Source of the DNA: Oscillospiraceae bacterium
GTDB taxonomy: Bacteria; Bacillota; Clostridia; Oscillospirales; Acutalibacteraceae
Assembly: GCA_015065865.1 (NCBI GenBank)
Contig: SVPM01000002.1
Coordinates: 17,565-81,564, forward strand
Direction of reading: 5' to 3'
DNA: 64,000 nucleotides
A program made the translations under genes and the position numbers. Positions within the stretch are counted from its first letter, which is position 1. Every line of letters begins with the position of its first letter. Of the stretch, positions 36,101-43,956 are shown one piece after another. The notes beneath the pieces were generated by a model. It saw nothing but the letters and a program-made list of their open reading frames with translations. It was not told the origin of the DNA and searched no databases.

Positions 36101-36394
36101 GCGGGGTGTGCCTGCGGCATCGCAAAGCGATACGGCACCGCGGGGGCGTTCTTCCTCCCACGGCAAACCGAGCAGTGCCGCCAGTTCTTTGTCGGCATTC
36201 TGTTCGTCCGATGCACACAGTACGATACAATCGGTGCGGCGCATAGCCCCTTGCAGGGCTTCCCGTAACGCACCACCCGTCGTGTCCACCGACAGCGGCG
36301 TGTCGGGTGTGAGTCCGCACGCGGGCAACTCGCGGGACAAAAACGCGGTGACGGCGGGCGACACGGCGCCAACGGTCAAAATATCTGCCTTCAT
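33107..36394 (-). CDS. Giant fusion: CinA-like / TM / pseudo-sortase B / SpoIID
   Basis: 1095 residues in one open frame; ATG behind AAAGGAGGTG. Residues 1-215 resemble the CinA N-terminal (molybdopterin-binding-like) domain but lack the GGLGPTxDD and LPGPPxE motifs. Residues 222-375 match the CinA-C/PncC nicotinamide-nucleotide amidase (VATAESCTAGLLSGKL, SITGEAGP, KPVGTVYIAL). A span at 417-443 follows, then a sortase-B-like domain (450-668) where the catalytic GHN reads HGNN and the catalytic TC reads TD, so it is predicted inactive; RLIVAARR is kept. A Thr/Ala linker (695-785) leads to a SpoIID/LytB domain (800-1090, RGHGHGLGLSQYGA). Predicted topology: CinA part inside, remainder outside. 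I know of no such combination. Confidence 0.85.
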   Translation of the reverse strand: MKADILTVGAVSPAVTAFLSRELPACGLTPDTPLSVDTTGGALREALQGAMRRTDCIVLCASDEQNADKELAALLGLPWEEERPRGAVSLCDAAGTPRGFAVEKYAQLFLFLPADEDILSSLLQHALLPFFSERGNGAFVSRTVGVFGLTPAAVTERLSDRMAAANPTITLTARTGGEVLVRITAHAATAEEAAALCAEPVGTVCERLGSYVFGVDTNDLQTAVVHLLKEKQMKVATAESCTAGLLSGKLTQVAGASSVFECGIAAYSKEIKHDVLGVSEDILKTQGAVSADTARAMAVGVRRVGGSELGVSITGEAGPTSGEGKPVGTVYIALADDRRVWVKELHVNAGDRDTVRAVATAQALDLTRRYLEAYPTVMAGGELLEAGDHTPAIPMGEATGHRRFLAFILPWRGDRPALWVAKTLVWLSVLAFCVFGWFLLDAYVIDPAQNREQYVSLELLYDREHDGSYNAADFPRGMLARFYALYQKNNDIRGWVRIGDTGISYPVMQNGRYDYTATDFSGRPSHYGVPYFDEKVTVASPLSVNRSYIIHGNNTEDGQMFSDLIRYTDANFLLRHTAVEMNTLYTTGTFEVFAVLYADENDPSFDYRAVSFDSNEDFLAFTAELQARSLFITSVTPQKDDTLLLLETDASAKTGVDGIRLIVAARRLSLGEPPGQDTVISYNPHTVYPAAMSGNTTTTTATTSATTTVFQSSDIVPDIEMPVPDMTDTTERGTTAATTAPTTGRKTTVTAATTVATTAASTTAASTTEPATTTTIPHGTPSTGGETAFFRGIKVNIGGEESTLQTREDLQYAVACAVKTEMGAARTMQNSVEAQKAQAVASYTYMLYSCMSGGTFSISSRIDLANPTDRKLYDAVGEVVGVKMVDTAQTIRSRMPICAMYSSSTGGASASCQHVYTAALPYLQSVESRYDTEEYVKKYSGNDSLTATHSLTFTQLKALLAAYVSKETAGAVTAVSFEDGATPLFAKSYDGNGGYVVDTNAYYEHEGKRVYLRGIDIRKAIGSGTLRSHSFTVTYDAVTDRITFTTRGHGHGLGLSQYGAIGYANEEGWSWRQILNHYYSLTDGGRYTIVLPVWE

Positions 36395-36424
36395 GCGGCA
36401 CCTCCTTTGTTTAAATGCTCACCC

Positions 36425-37630
36425 TTAACAGCCTAAGGCGGCATCGTCTGCGGCGTTCACCGTGATGCGGCGCACGCCGGCGATGGCTTCTTCGATCCAC
36501 TCCTCGATGGGCAGATCGTTTTCCACGGCTTCCAACATCGCCACGGTGGGACGGGTGCGCGGGTGGCGGGGGGTGAATACGGTACAACAATCTTCATACG
36601 GTTGAATGGAGATATCGAAGGTGTCGATACGGCGGGCGATGCGAATGATCTCCTCTTTATCCATACCGATCACCGGACGGAATACGGGAACGGTACACAC
36701 CGCATCGGTCACGGCGAGCGCCTGTGCCGTCTGGCTTGCGACCTGCCCCAGACTTTCGCCCGTGATGAGCGAATGGCAACCGTCCGCCACGGCCACCCGT
36801 TCGGCAATACGCATCATAAAACGGCGCATCAACAGGGTGAACAATTCTTCGGGGCAACGGCGGCTGATCTCTTCTTGAATGTGTGTGAAGGGCACGATAT
36901 TCAGCGAGATGCGCCCTGCATAATTGGCCACGTGTTCGAGCAGTGAAATGACCTTCATTTCCGCACGTTCACTGGTGTACGGCGGGGAGGCAAAGTGGAT
37001 CGCGGTCAGTTGCAGTCCACGTTTTGCCATCATATACGCCGCCACGGGCGAGTCGATACCGCCCGAAATGAGCAAGCCGGAACGTCCCGCCGTGCCCACG
37101 GGCATACCGCCTGCACCGGGCAGTTGTGCCGCGTGGATATAGGCACCGAAATCGCGAATCTCTACCATAATGAGCAGTTCGGGATCGCGGACGTCCACCT
37201 TCAGATGCGGGAATTGACTGAGCACCGCCCCGCCCACTTCGGCACAGATCGCGGGGGAGCCGAGCGGGAACGTCTTATCACTGCGTTTGGCCTCCACCTT
37301 AAAGGTTTTGGCACGGCGCAGTTGTTCCGCCAGATACCGCGGCGCCTCCTCGCAGATCACGCGGATATCCTTTGCCACCACCCGTGCGCGGGAAAAGGCG
37401 GAGATACCGAATACGTGTGCCACGCGGTCGGCGGCGGTGTCCAGATCGATGCCGTCTGCCTGCGGTTCAATGTAGATGGTGGATTGTGCGCGGCGAATTT
37501 GAAAGGAACCGAGCGGGCGCAGACGGTGTTTCAAATTTTTAACCAGCACGTCTTCAAAATTACTGCGGTTTAAGCCTTTCAGTGCCAACTCGCCGTTTTT
37601 TATCAACAGAATTTCTTCGGGTATGTACAT
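36425..37630 (-). CDS. thiI: tRNA 4-thiouridine synthase ThiI
   Basis: Adenylates U8 of tRNA and inserts sulfur supplied by a cysteine desulfurase; may also feed thiazole synthesis. 401 residues from the ATG at 37630 (AAGGAG 9 nt upstream). N-terminal ferredoxin-like and THUMP domains (about 1-165) precede the PP-loop LLISGGIDSPVAAYMMAKRG near residue 180. No rhodanese domain follows, as in the short Firmicutes form. It shares an operon with the cysteine desulfurase upstream, a logical sulfur donor, but srtB lies between them. Confidence 0.95.
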   Translation of the reverse strand: MYIPEEILLIKNGELALKGLNRSNFEDVLVKNLKHRLRPLGSFQIRRAQSTIYIEPQADGIDLDTAADRVAHVFGISAFSRARVVAKDIRVICEEAPRYLAEQLRRAKTFKVEAKRSDKTFPLGSPAICAEVGGAVLSQFPHLKVDVRDPELLIMVEIRDFGAYIHAAQLPGAGGMPVGTAGRSGLLISGGIDSPVAAYMMAKRGLQLTAIHFASPPYTSERAEMKVISLLEHVANYAGRISLNIVPFTHIQEEISRRCPEELFTLLMRRFMMRIAERVAVADGCHSLITGESLGQVASQTAQALAVTDAVCTVPVFRPVIGMDKEEIIRIARRIDTFDISIQPYEDCCTVFTPRHPRTRPTVAMLEAVENDLPIEEWIEEAIAGVRRITVNAADDAALGC

Positions 37631-37649
37631 AGGGTCGTTCTCCTTTTCG

Positions 37650-38954
37650 TTACGGGGTCGCGGCAGTGGGTTCCGTGGCGGCGGCATCCGTGGTTTGTGC
37701 CGCTTCGGCCGCGGTGGTGGTTTCCGCCTCGGTGGGGGCGGCGGTCGTGGAGGTTGCTGCCTCGTCACCGACGGTGGTGGGTGCTGACACGCCGGTGATG
37801 GTGGTCGTTTCTGTGGGCGCGACCGTCGTGGTCGGGTTCGTCCCGCCGCCGTACACGCTGTGCGGGGTCTTCTTCTGCGCGGTGTACCAACGGTACGGCA
37901 TAATGACGTCCTTGTTTACCGTGATCTTGTTGGATACGGTGGCGGCTTCACCGTTGCGTACTTTACGGGCGACCACCGCCAGACGCGCATCCTCAAAACG
38001 CGCGACGCTCTTGGGGGAGCAGGTGTACAAAATAAGCAGTTCGTCGCTTTCCTTGACATCCACGTCGTTGAAATCGTAGAGCGATCGGTCACGCAGATCG
38101 GCCACGTATTTCATAAACTGGTCGTTATTGGTAAAGGACGTTTCCTGAATCGAGAAATAGTGTTCGATCTTGGATTTGGAATCCTGCAACAGCACCGCAA
38201 AGATCTTGTACTGATAGGTGGTGAACAGCGTGTCCAACGTGATGATCTGGTTGGCGTTTTGCATATACGATACCGAGCCGGCCAGATTGTTCAGCTTGGC
38301 AAACATCTGCCCGCTCGCCATATTATGGCCGTAAATGACCAAACTCTTGTTGGCGGAGGTCGGCGTATCCAGATTGTTTTTCGCATCAAAAAAGAGCGCG
38401 CCGTTTTTGTTTTTGTTATTGTAAAAGTCGTGGTCGAGATAGTAATCGTTGTTGTTCTTATGCATCACTTCACGGTCGATGCCGCAAGCGGAATACCGAA
38501 GCCAGCCGCGGATGTCGCTGTTGAGGTAGTACAGCGTTTTTAAATCGTCCTGAATACCCAGCGGATAGCCCTGCCACTTTTCGGCTTCGGCGGTCAGTTC
38601 GGCATCCTGTTTGCCGTAACGGAGGTTGGTAAGTTCCTCCGCCAATTCGGTGTTTTGTTGCGGAATGATGACCGATTCATTGATAAGCACCGAAGTGGTA
38701 CCCACAAAGACCAACAGCGAGATAAGCAGCAGCAATTTGCGGGCGATCTCGCCGATAGGGTCGTCGTGATACGGAATAAACGCATCGAGCGGGCGGCGAC
38801 GGCGGCGCTTTTTGGGGGCTTTCTCCGCCAAGGTTTCCAGTGAGACCGATTCTTCCTGTCGGCGCAGATTTTCCACAAAAGCCAGTGCATCGTCCAATTC
38901 TTCATCGGCTATTGAGGGAAGGGTATCAAAAAACTCTTGTTCACGGTCGGACAT
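37650..38954 (-). CDS. srtB: Class B sortase with Thr/Ala-rich C-terminal tail
   Basis: Membrane transpeptidase of 434 residues. Cytoplasmic N-terminus (about 1-70) ends in a KKRRRRR stretch, the span is about 72-93, and the sortase domain (about 140-332) has the catalytic His in YGHNM (about 210), Cys in LYTCS (about 312) and Arg in EDARLAVVARK (about 324), all intact. A tail of about 65 residues, mostly Thr/Ala/Glu, follows, unusual for a sortase. The start is ATG 38954 with GAGGAG 11 nt upstream; a longer frame would run into nifS. Its domain is homologous to the inactive one in the fusion protein of the same operon. Substrates are not identifiable here. Confidence 0.9.
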   Translation of the reverse strand: MSDREQEFFDTLPSIADEELDDALAFVENLRRQEESVSLETLAEKAPKKRRRRRPLDAFIPYHDDPIGEIARKLLLLISLLVFVGTTSVLINESVIIPQQNTELAEELTNLRYGKQDAELTAEAEKWQGYPLGIQDDLKTLYYLNSDIRGWLRYSACGIDREVMHKNNNDYYLDHDFYNNKNKNGALFFDAKNNLDTPTSANKSLVIYGHNMASGQMFAKLNNLAGSVSYMQNANQIITLDTLFTTYQYKIFAVLLQDSKSKIEHYFSIQETSFTNNDQFMKYVADLRDRSLYDFNDVDVKESDELLILYTCSPKSVARFEDARLAVVARKVRNGEAATVSNKITVNKDVIMPYRWYTAQKKTPHSVYGGGTNPTTTVAPTETTTITGVSAPTTVGDEAATSTTAAPTEAETTTAAEAAQTTDAAATEPTAATP

Positions 38955-38961
38955 AGGGCAT

Positions 38962-40119
38962 TCATCTCCTCTGCTTGGCGTGGCGAAAGGCCGCCACGCG
39001 GGTAAGGGTATCCACCGCTTCCCGCATCGCCGCGAGAAAACGGTCAACGTCGGTTTCGGTGGTGGTGTGACAAAAACTGATACGCAGTGCGCTGTCGATC
39101 TCCGCCGTCGGGAGATTCAGTGCCTGCAAAACGGGGCTTTGCTTTCCTTTGGAACAGGCAGACCCGCCGGACACGAATATGTCGCGTTCCGCCAAAAAGT
39201 GCAGCAGCGTTTCACTCCGCAGGCCGGGGAAGGATACGTTCACAATGTACGGCACGTGCACCGCGGGACGATGCAGACGTGCTCCCGAAAAGGCGGAAAG
39301 CCCTGCGATCAAGCGGTCGCACAGCGCGGTGTAATGCGCCAGTGTTTCTTGCATCGGCGGGAGGGCCGTTACCGCCGCGCCGAAGGCCGCGATGGCGGGG
39401 GCGGCTTCGGTGCCCGCGCGAAGGGCGCGTTCTTGACTGCCGCCCACGGCACGGGGTATCACCCGCACGCCGCGGCGTATGTAGAGCCCGCCCACGCCTT
39501 TCGGCGCGTGCAGTTTATGGCCGCTCACACTCATAAGGTCCACACCCCATTTTTGTGCTTTAAGCGGCAGTTTGCCGGCGGCTTGTACCGCATCGGTATG
39601 AAACAGGGCGCGCGGTGCGGCTTCCCGCACGGCGGCAACTATGGCTTCCGTCGCAAAATGGGCGCCCGTTTCGTTGTTGACCGTCATCACGCTGACCAAC
39701 GCCGTGTCGGCGCGGCAGGCGGCGGCGACCGCGGCAGGGGTGATCATGCCGTCGGCATCGGGCAAAAGGCGGGTGACTTCCCACCCTTGTTTTTCCAATT
39801 CATCGAACGCAGCAGTGACCGATGCGTGCTCCATCGCGGTCGTTACGGCGTGCCGTCCCACGCGGTGGTTGGCGGCGGCACCGCCCAAGATCGCAAGGTT
39901 GTTCGCTTCGGTCCCGCCGGAGGTGAAGATAAGATCTTCGGCAGGAGCGCCGATCAGCCCTGCAACCGCACGGCGTGCGGCGGTGAGTTCGCGCTCGGCC
40001 GTGATGCCGGCCGTGTGCAGGGAGGACGGGTTGCCGAAAGCCTCGGTCATCATATATACAGCCTTTTCCGCCGCCGCTTGACAGACGGCGGTGGTGGCGG
40101 CGTTGTCCAAATAGGTCAT
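38962..40119 (-). CDS. nifS: Cysteine desulfurase (NifS/IscS family)
   Basis: PLP enzyme that mobilises sulfur from cysteine, 385 residues. It opens MTYLDNAATTAV; SGGTEANN near residue 70, HTDAVQAAGKLP near 195, the PLP lysine in SGHKLHAPKGVGG, and the persulfide Cys322 in SGGSACSKGKQSPVL. First gene of the minus-strand operon, with a promoter about 30 nt upstream. With thiI two genes downstream the probable role is tRNA thiolation; no iscU is adjacent. Confidence 0.95.
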   Translation of the reverse strand: MTYLDNAATTAVCQAAAEKAVYMMTEAFGNPSSLHTAGITAERELTAARRAVAGLIGAPAEDLIFTSGGTEANNLAILGGAAANHRVGRHAVTTAMEHASVTAAFDELEKQGWEVTRLLPDADGMITPAAVAAACRADTALVSVMTVNNETGAHFATEAIVAAVREAAPRALFHTDAVQAAGKLPLKAQKWGVDLMSVSGHKLHAPKGVGGLYIRRGVRVIPRAVGGSQERALRAGTEAAPAIAAFGAAVTALPPMQETLAHYTALCDRLIAGLSAFSGARLHRPAVHVPYIVNVSFPGLRSETLLHFLAERDIFVSGGSACSKGKQSPVLQALNLPTAEIDSALRISFCHTTTETDVDRFLAAMREAVDTLTRVAAFRHAKQRR

Positions 40120-40150
40120 AACTCTCGCCTCACCTTATATAATCATACAT

Positions 40151-40179
40151 ATGATATCACAACTCTCGCCAATATACAA
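40151..40179 (-). promoter_or_regulatory. Probable promoter of the nifS-srtB-thiI-fusion operon
   Basis: Minus strand: TTGTAT (40179-40174), 17 nt, TATCAT (40156-40151), about 30 nt upstream of the nifS ATG. It matches sigma-A moderately. Confidence 0.5.
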
Positions 40180-40228
40180 CCCACTTTTTTTTGACAAATT
40201 TGTTACGAATGGGGGAAGGCACTTTGGG

Positions 40229-40558
40229 TCAGCCCGTATAATCCTCCAACAGGCGTTGCAGAGCGGCGGCGGAATACACGGGGATCCCTGCACGAAGCGC
40301 CTCCTGCTCGGTTACGGGAAGTGAGGTTATGAACACGTCGTACACGGCGGTCGGGGTGTCGCCTTGCGAAGAAAACACCGCCAACTGCCCGTCCCACGTA
40401 CCCACCACCGCAAACGGTTCGGCGCCGTTGCCGACGGGGGCGTTTTCGTCGGTGTCGGCAGGGGCGGCGGGGCGCGACAACGCCACGACCACCCCGCTTA
40501 CCACCGCCAGAAGAAGGACGACACCGTACAATCGTTTCCAAAGCGGGTGCAAACGCAT
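40229..40558 (-). CDS. Small membrane-anchored protein with BofC C-terminal-like domain
   Basis: 109 residues: short basic N-terminus, one membrane span (about 9-28), and an extracellular domain reading VVGTWDGQLAVFSSQGDTPTAVYDVFITSLPVTEQEALRAGI and ending VYSAAALQRLLEDYTG (quoted in part; the whole is about 60 residues). This pattern matches the small BofC_C-like proteins of Clostridia. In Bacillus, BofC acts in the forespore to restrain SpoIVB signalling. AAGGAG lies 8 nt before the ATG. A forespore-type promoter candidate is upstream. It diverges from the class A PBP gene. Confidence 0.72.
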   Translation of the reverse strand: MRLHPLWKRLYGVVLLLAVVSGVVVALSRPAAPADTDENAPVGNGAEPFAVVGTWDGQLAVFSSQGDTPTAVYDVFITSLPVTEQEALRAGIPVYSAAALQRLLEDYTG

Positions 40559-40592
40559 ACAAAAACTCCTTTTTTCTGCTGTTTTTTGAGAA

Positions 40593-40622
40593 AAGTATGC
40601 GCCGCACGGCGGAAAATTATGC
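40593..40622 (-). promoter_or_regulatory. Candidate forespore (sigma-G-like) promoter of the BofC-like gene
   Basis: Minus strand: GCATA (40622-40618), exactly 18 nt, CATACTT (40599-40593), 35 nt before the ATG. The Bacillus sigma-G consensus is about GHATR-N18-CATWHTA, so only the last base differs. The 18-nt spacer contains the palindrome CGCCGTGCGGCG. Inference from a short motif. Confidence 0.35.
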
Positions 40623-40641
40623 TTTGAAGCGGTATTATGAT

Positions 40642-40669
40642 TTGACTTTTGGAGAATTTATGGTAAAAT
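40642..40669 (+). promoter_or_regulatory. Sigma-A promoter of the class A PBP gene
   Basis: TTGACT (40642-40647), 16 nt, TAAAAT (40664-40669), 44 nt before the ATG at 40714. Confidence 0.65.
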
Positions 40670-40713
40670 GAAGTGATAGTAAGACAAACTCCGTTTTTGG
40701 AAAGGATGCGACG

Positions 40714-43023
40714 ATGTCTGTGACAACGAAGAAGCAAAAAGGATTACATGCCGTGAAGGCGTTTTTCAAAAGCTTGCCGATGCGTGTGATCAGCAAGACG
40801 GTTGGTGCGTTGTTGAAATGCATCATCACCATTTTGCTTATCGGTGTGATCACCTTTACGGTGGTGGCATCGGTAATGGTGGTCTACGTCCTCTCCAACT
40901 TTGACGGTACCGAAGGATTGCCCGATCTGGCGGATCTTTCGATCAATGAAACCAGTATCGTGTATACCATGGCGGAGGACGGCTCTTGGCAGGAATACCA
41001 GCGGTTGGAAGGGAACGACAGCATCTGGGTGGACCTTGAGGACATCCCCTTGAATATGCAGCACGCGGTCGTGGCGATCGAAGACAAACGGTTTTACGAA
41101 CACGACGGCGTTGACTGGCGGCGCACCATCGCTGCCAGCGCCAACTTGGTGCTCCACTTCCAGTCGGTGGAGTTCGGCGGATCTACCATCACCCAGCAGT
41201 TTATCAAGGTGTATACGGGTGAGGCGGACCAGACGATCGAACGTAAGATCACGGAAATTATGCGTGCGTTGCGGTTGGAACAGACACTGGACGGTTCAAA
41301 AGCCGATGTGAAAGATCAAATTCTGGAAGCGTATTTGAACGTGCTGCCGCTTAGCCGTAACGTGATCGGCGTGGGGGCGGCTGCCAATAACTTTTTCGGC
41401 AAAGAGGTGGAGGACCTGTCCTTGGCGGAATGTGCCGCGATTGCCGGTATTACCCAGAACCCCAGCAAATACGACCCGTTCTCTCATCCCGAAAACCTGC
41501 GTGATCGTCAGCGCACCGTTTTGCGTGCTATGCTGAACCAAGGGCTTATCACCGAGGATGAATACGTGCAAGCGGTGAACGAGGAATTGCATTTCAGCGC
41601 TTACGCTTCGCGGAGCATGTTGCAGGATTATTACGTGGATCTGCAGGTAGAGGAGATCGCGGAAGACCTGATGGAGAAATACGGCTATTCCTACAATCAA
41701 GCCATATCCAAGATCTATCGCGGCGGTTTGTCCATTTATTCGTATGAGAACGTGACGCTTCAGCAGAAAGCGGAGGCGATCTACGCCGACGAATCCAATT
41801 TCCCCGCGCACATTGAGTCGGATGATCAAGATCCGCAGGGCGCCATCTTCGTCATTGACTATAACGGACGCGTGGTGGCAACGGTGGGCGGTCGCGGAAA
41901 GAAGGACAGCGACCGTGTGTACAACCGTTCGACCGATGCCCGCCGTCAGTGCGGTTCGTCTGTGAAACCGCTGGGCAGTTACGGCCCTGCGATCGATAAA
42001 AACTTGATACATTTCTCGTCCCTGATTCCCGATGCGCCCATCACTCTTCCCAACGGGAAGAAGTGGCCGCCCAACTACGGGTCCACCTCCACGAGCAACC
42101 GCGGCACCACCACGGTGGCGTATGCACTCAAGCGGTCGCTCAACACAACGGCGGCACAACTGGTGCAACAATTGACACCGGCGGAAAGTTACAGCTTTAT
42201 GGTGAACCGACTCGGTTTTGAATTGGAACCGCAGGATAAGGATTACAGTGCGCTGGCACTGGGCGGTTTCCACAAGGGCGTTACCTGCCGCGAGATGGCG
42301 GAGGCGTATCAGATCTTCGGTAACGGCGGCTATTTCCGCGATACCTCCACTTACGCTTACGTCAAGCAGGGGGATGAAACGTTACTGGAAGCGAAATCCG
42401 TGCCGGTGCGCGTGATCGGCGAGGACAGTGCGTATGTTATGAACCGCTTGATGCAGTTGGTGGTACGTGAAGGTACGGGTGCCAACATTTCGGGCGACTG
42501 GCGCGGCGGTTGGGAAGTTTTTGCCAAAACGGGTACTTCGGGTACCAGCCGCAGCGGTACCGACTATAACGTGTATTTCGCCGGCGGCACGCCGCAGTAT
42601 GTGGCGGCTTCGTGGTTCGGTTATGACTACGATAAGGCGCTCAACAGCCGTCAGACGGGCTATGCACGTTCGCTTTGGAACGAGGTAATGGTCGCGCTCA
42701 GAAACGATAATCTTTCGGCGGAGGAAAAGGGTTTCGGCGGCGTGAAGGCGGACCTTATCAACCGTGAAATGATCGTAGAGGCGACCTATTGTGAAGAGTC
42801 GGGTATGTTGGTGGGGGATAACAATACCTGTACCGCCAAAAAGACGGGTGTATACAAGACCTCCTTTATGCCGGATTTCTGTAATGAACACGTGTTGGCG
42901 GGGACGGCTACCACGCCCGACGGCGGCACAAGCAACGGCGAACCCACCACGCCGGGGACTACGTTGGATCTGAGCGAGATCTACGGTACCGGCGTGTCAA
43001 CGGCTCCTACGGCGGCCCAGTAA
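40714..43023 (+). CDS. Class A penicillin-binding protein (bifunctional PBP1A type)
   Basis: Peptidoglycan glycosyltransferase and transpeptidase, 769 residues. Cytoplasmic start and one span (about 27-60), then a GT51 domain with the catalytic Glu123 in EDKRFYEHDGVDW and GGSTITQQF near 155, and a transpeptidase domain with Ser415-Lys418 (SSVK), SLN near 478 and KTGTS from Lys605. The C-terminus is Thr/Gly-rich. It starts a two-gene unit with the cyclase-family gene 13 nt downstream. Confidence 0.95.
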   Translation: MSVTTKKQKGLHAVKAFFKSLPMRVISKTVGALLKCIITILLIGVITFTVVASVMVVYVLSNFDGTEGLPDLADLSINETSIVYTMAEDGSWQEYQRLEGNDSIWVDLEDIPLNMQHAVVAIEDKRFYEHDGVDWRRTIAASANLVLHFQSVEFGGSTITQQFIKVYTGEADQTIERKITEIMRALRLEQTLDGSKADVKDQILEAYLNVLPLSRNVIGVGAAANNFFGKEVEDLSLAECAAIAGITQNPSKYDPFSHPENLRDRQRTVLRAMLNQGLITEDEYVQAVNEELHFSAYASRSMLQDYYVDLQVEEIAEDLMEKYGYSYNQAISKIYRGGLSIYSYENVTLQQKAEAIYADESNFPAHIESDDQDPQGAIFVIDYNGRVVATVGGRGKKDSDRVYNRSTDARRQCGSSVKPLGSYGPAIDKNLIHFSSLIPDAPITLPNGKKWPPNYGSTSTSNRGTTTVAYALKRSLNTTAAQLVQQLTPAESYSFMVNRLGFELEPQDKDYSALALGGFHKGVTCREMAEAYQIFGNGGYFRDTSTYAYVKQGDETLLEAKSVPVRVIGEDSAYVMNRLMQLVVREGTGANISGDWRGGWEVFAKTGTSGTSRSGTDYNVYFAGGTPQYVAASWFGYDYDKALNSRQTGYARSLWNEVMVALRNDNLSAEEKGFGGVKADLINREMIVEATYCEESGMLVGDNNTCTAKKTGVYKTSFMPDFCNEHVLAGTATTPDGGTSNGEPTTPGTTLDLSEIYGTGVSTAPTAAQ

Positions 43024-43036
43024 CGGAGGACACGGA

Positions 43037-43648
43037 ATGAAACTGTGGGACATTTCCCGCGAACTGTGTGCGGCGGCGGTGTACCCCGGTGACCCCGCTC
43101 CGCAGGTGACGCGGATACAACAGTTGGCGTTCGGCGACACCTGTAATTTGTCGGTGTTGTCGCTGTGCGCGCATAATGCCACGCATTTGGATGCACCGCT
43201 TCACTTCGTGCCGAACGGCGACGGGGTGGAGGCGGTGGAACTCTCCCACTGTTGCGGCGCTTGCCGTGTGGTGTGCTTTGACGGCGTGCTCACGGGGGAT
43301 GTTGCCGAAAAATTGGTGGCACGTTATCCCGCCGAGCGCTTGCTGTTCAAAGGGGACATGACGGTGGATATTTCGGCGGCATACGTGCTGACGGATGCCG
43401 GTGTGCGTTTGGTTGGGGTGGAAGCCCAGTCGGTCGCGGCGGCCGACCGCGCAGAGGCGGTGCATCGCCATCTGCTCGGCAGCGGCGTGCTGATCCTCGA
43501 GGGGTTGGACCTCTCGGCGGTGGCGGAACGGGAATATTTCCTTTTTGCCGCCCCGCTGAAAATTGCGGGGTGCGACGGCGCCCCCGTGCGTGCGGTGTTG
43601 CTGGACGACGAATCGTTGGACGTTGAGCCGCTGTTTCAAAAACGCTAA
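43037..43648 (+). CDS. Cyclase family protein (kynurenine formamidase-like)
   Basis: 203 residues, metal-dependent hydrolase of the cyclase/KynB fold. The metal motif HNATHLDAPLHF (about 51-62) corresponds to the family's HxGTHxDxPxHF, with Ala in place of Gly, and LILEGLDLSAV is the C-terminal block. Family members open N-formylkynurenine or act on other amides; substrate here is unknown. The gene sits behind the class A PBP with GGAGGA before the ATG, although their functions have no obvious link. Confidence 0.8.
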   Translation: MKLWDISRELCAAAVYPGDPAPQVTRIQQLAFGDTCNLSVLSLCAHNATHLDAPLHFVPNGDGVEAVELSHCCGACRVVCFDGVLTGDVAEKLVARYPAERLLFKGDMTVDISAAYVLTDAGVRLVGVEAQSVAAADRAEAVHRHLLGSGVLILEGLDLSAVAEREYFLFAAPLKIAGCDGAPVRAVLLDDESLDVEPLFQKR

Positions 43649-43669
43649 TGTGTATGTAAAACGAAAAAG

Positions 43670-43709
43670 CAACAGAGCGAATGCCTTTTTTAAGGCATTC
43701 GCTCTGTTG
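43670..43709 (+). repeat. 18-bp perfect hairpin, copy 1 of a pair
   Basis: Arms CAACAGAGCGAATGCCTT and its exact complement around a TTTT loop, 21 nt after the cyclase-gene stop. No T-run follows on the plus strand, so it is a weak terminator at best. Confidence 0.75.
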
Positions 43710-43916
43710 AGTGTGTCAAAAAACTCTACTCTCCCATTTGTAAAACGGAGGGAGGGGGTGTGTGCGGGGCATAATATTAGGAGAACGGTCTATGACCGTT
43801 CTCGCAGACATTGCCTTTACAACTTCGACATTTGTGCACTACGAGCAATGTCCTGTTCCCCTGCACGTCGAGCGTGCAACGCACGCGGATAAACCCGCCC
43901 GCAGGCGGCAGACGGC

Positions 43917-43945
43917 AAAAAGTCCGGCGTATGCCGGACTTTTTT
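43917..43945. terminator. Bidirectional intrinsic terminator
   Basis: A 12-bp stem AAAAAGTCCGGC / GCCGGACTTTTT with a GTAT loop and T-runs on both strands. On the minus strand it lies just beyond groEL and is a good candidate for its terminator. Confidence 0.8.
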
Positions 43946-43956
43946 GACAATCTGAA

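Noticed and set aside
36425..37768. Longer ThiI with a Pro-rich N-terminus
   Set aside because: The extra 46 codons overlap the srtB coding sequence in another frame and have no ribosome site; ATG 37630 has a good one and matches the family start.
43762..43947. A 61-codon open frame between the cyclase gene and groEL
   Set aside because: It runs through several perfect hairpins and into a terminator stem, has no convincing ribosome site, and its translation looks like read-through of repeats.
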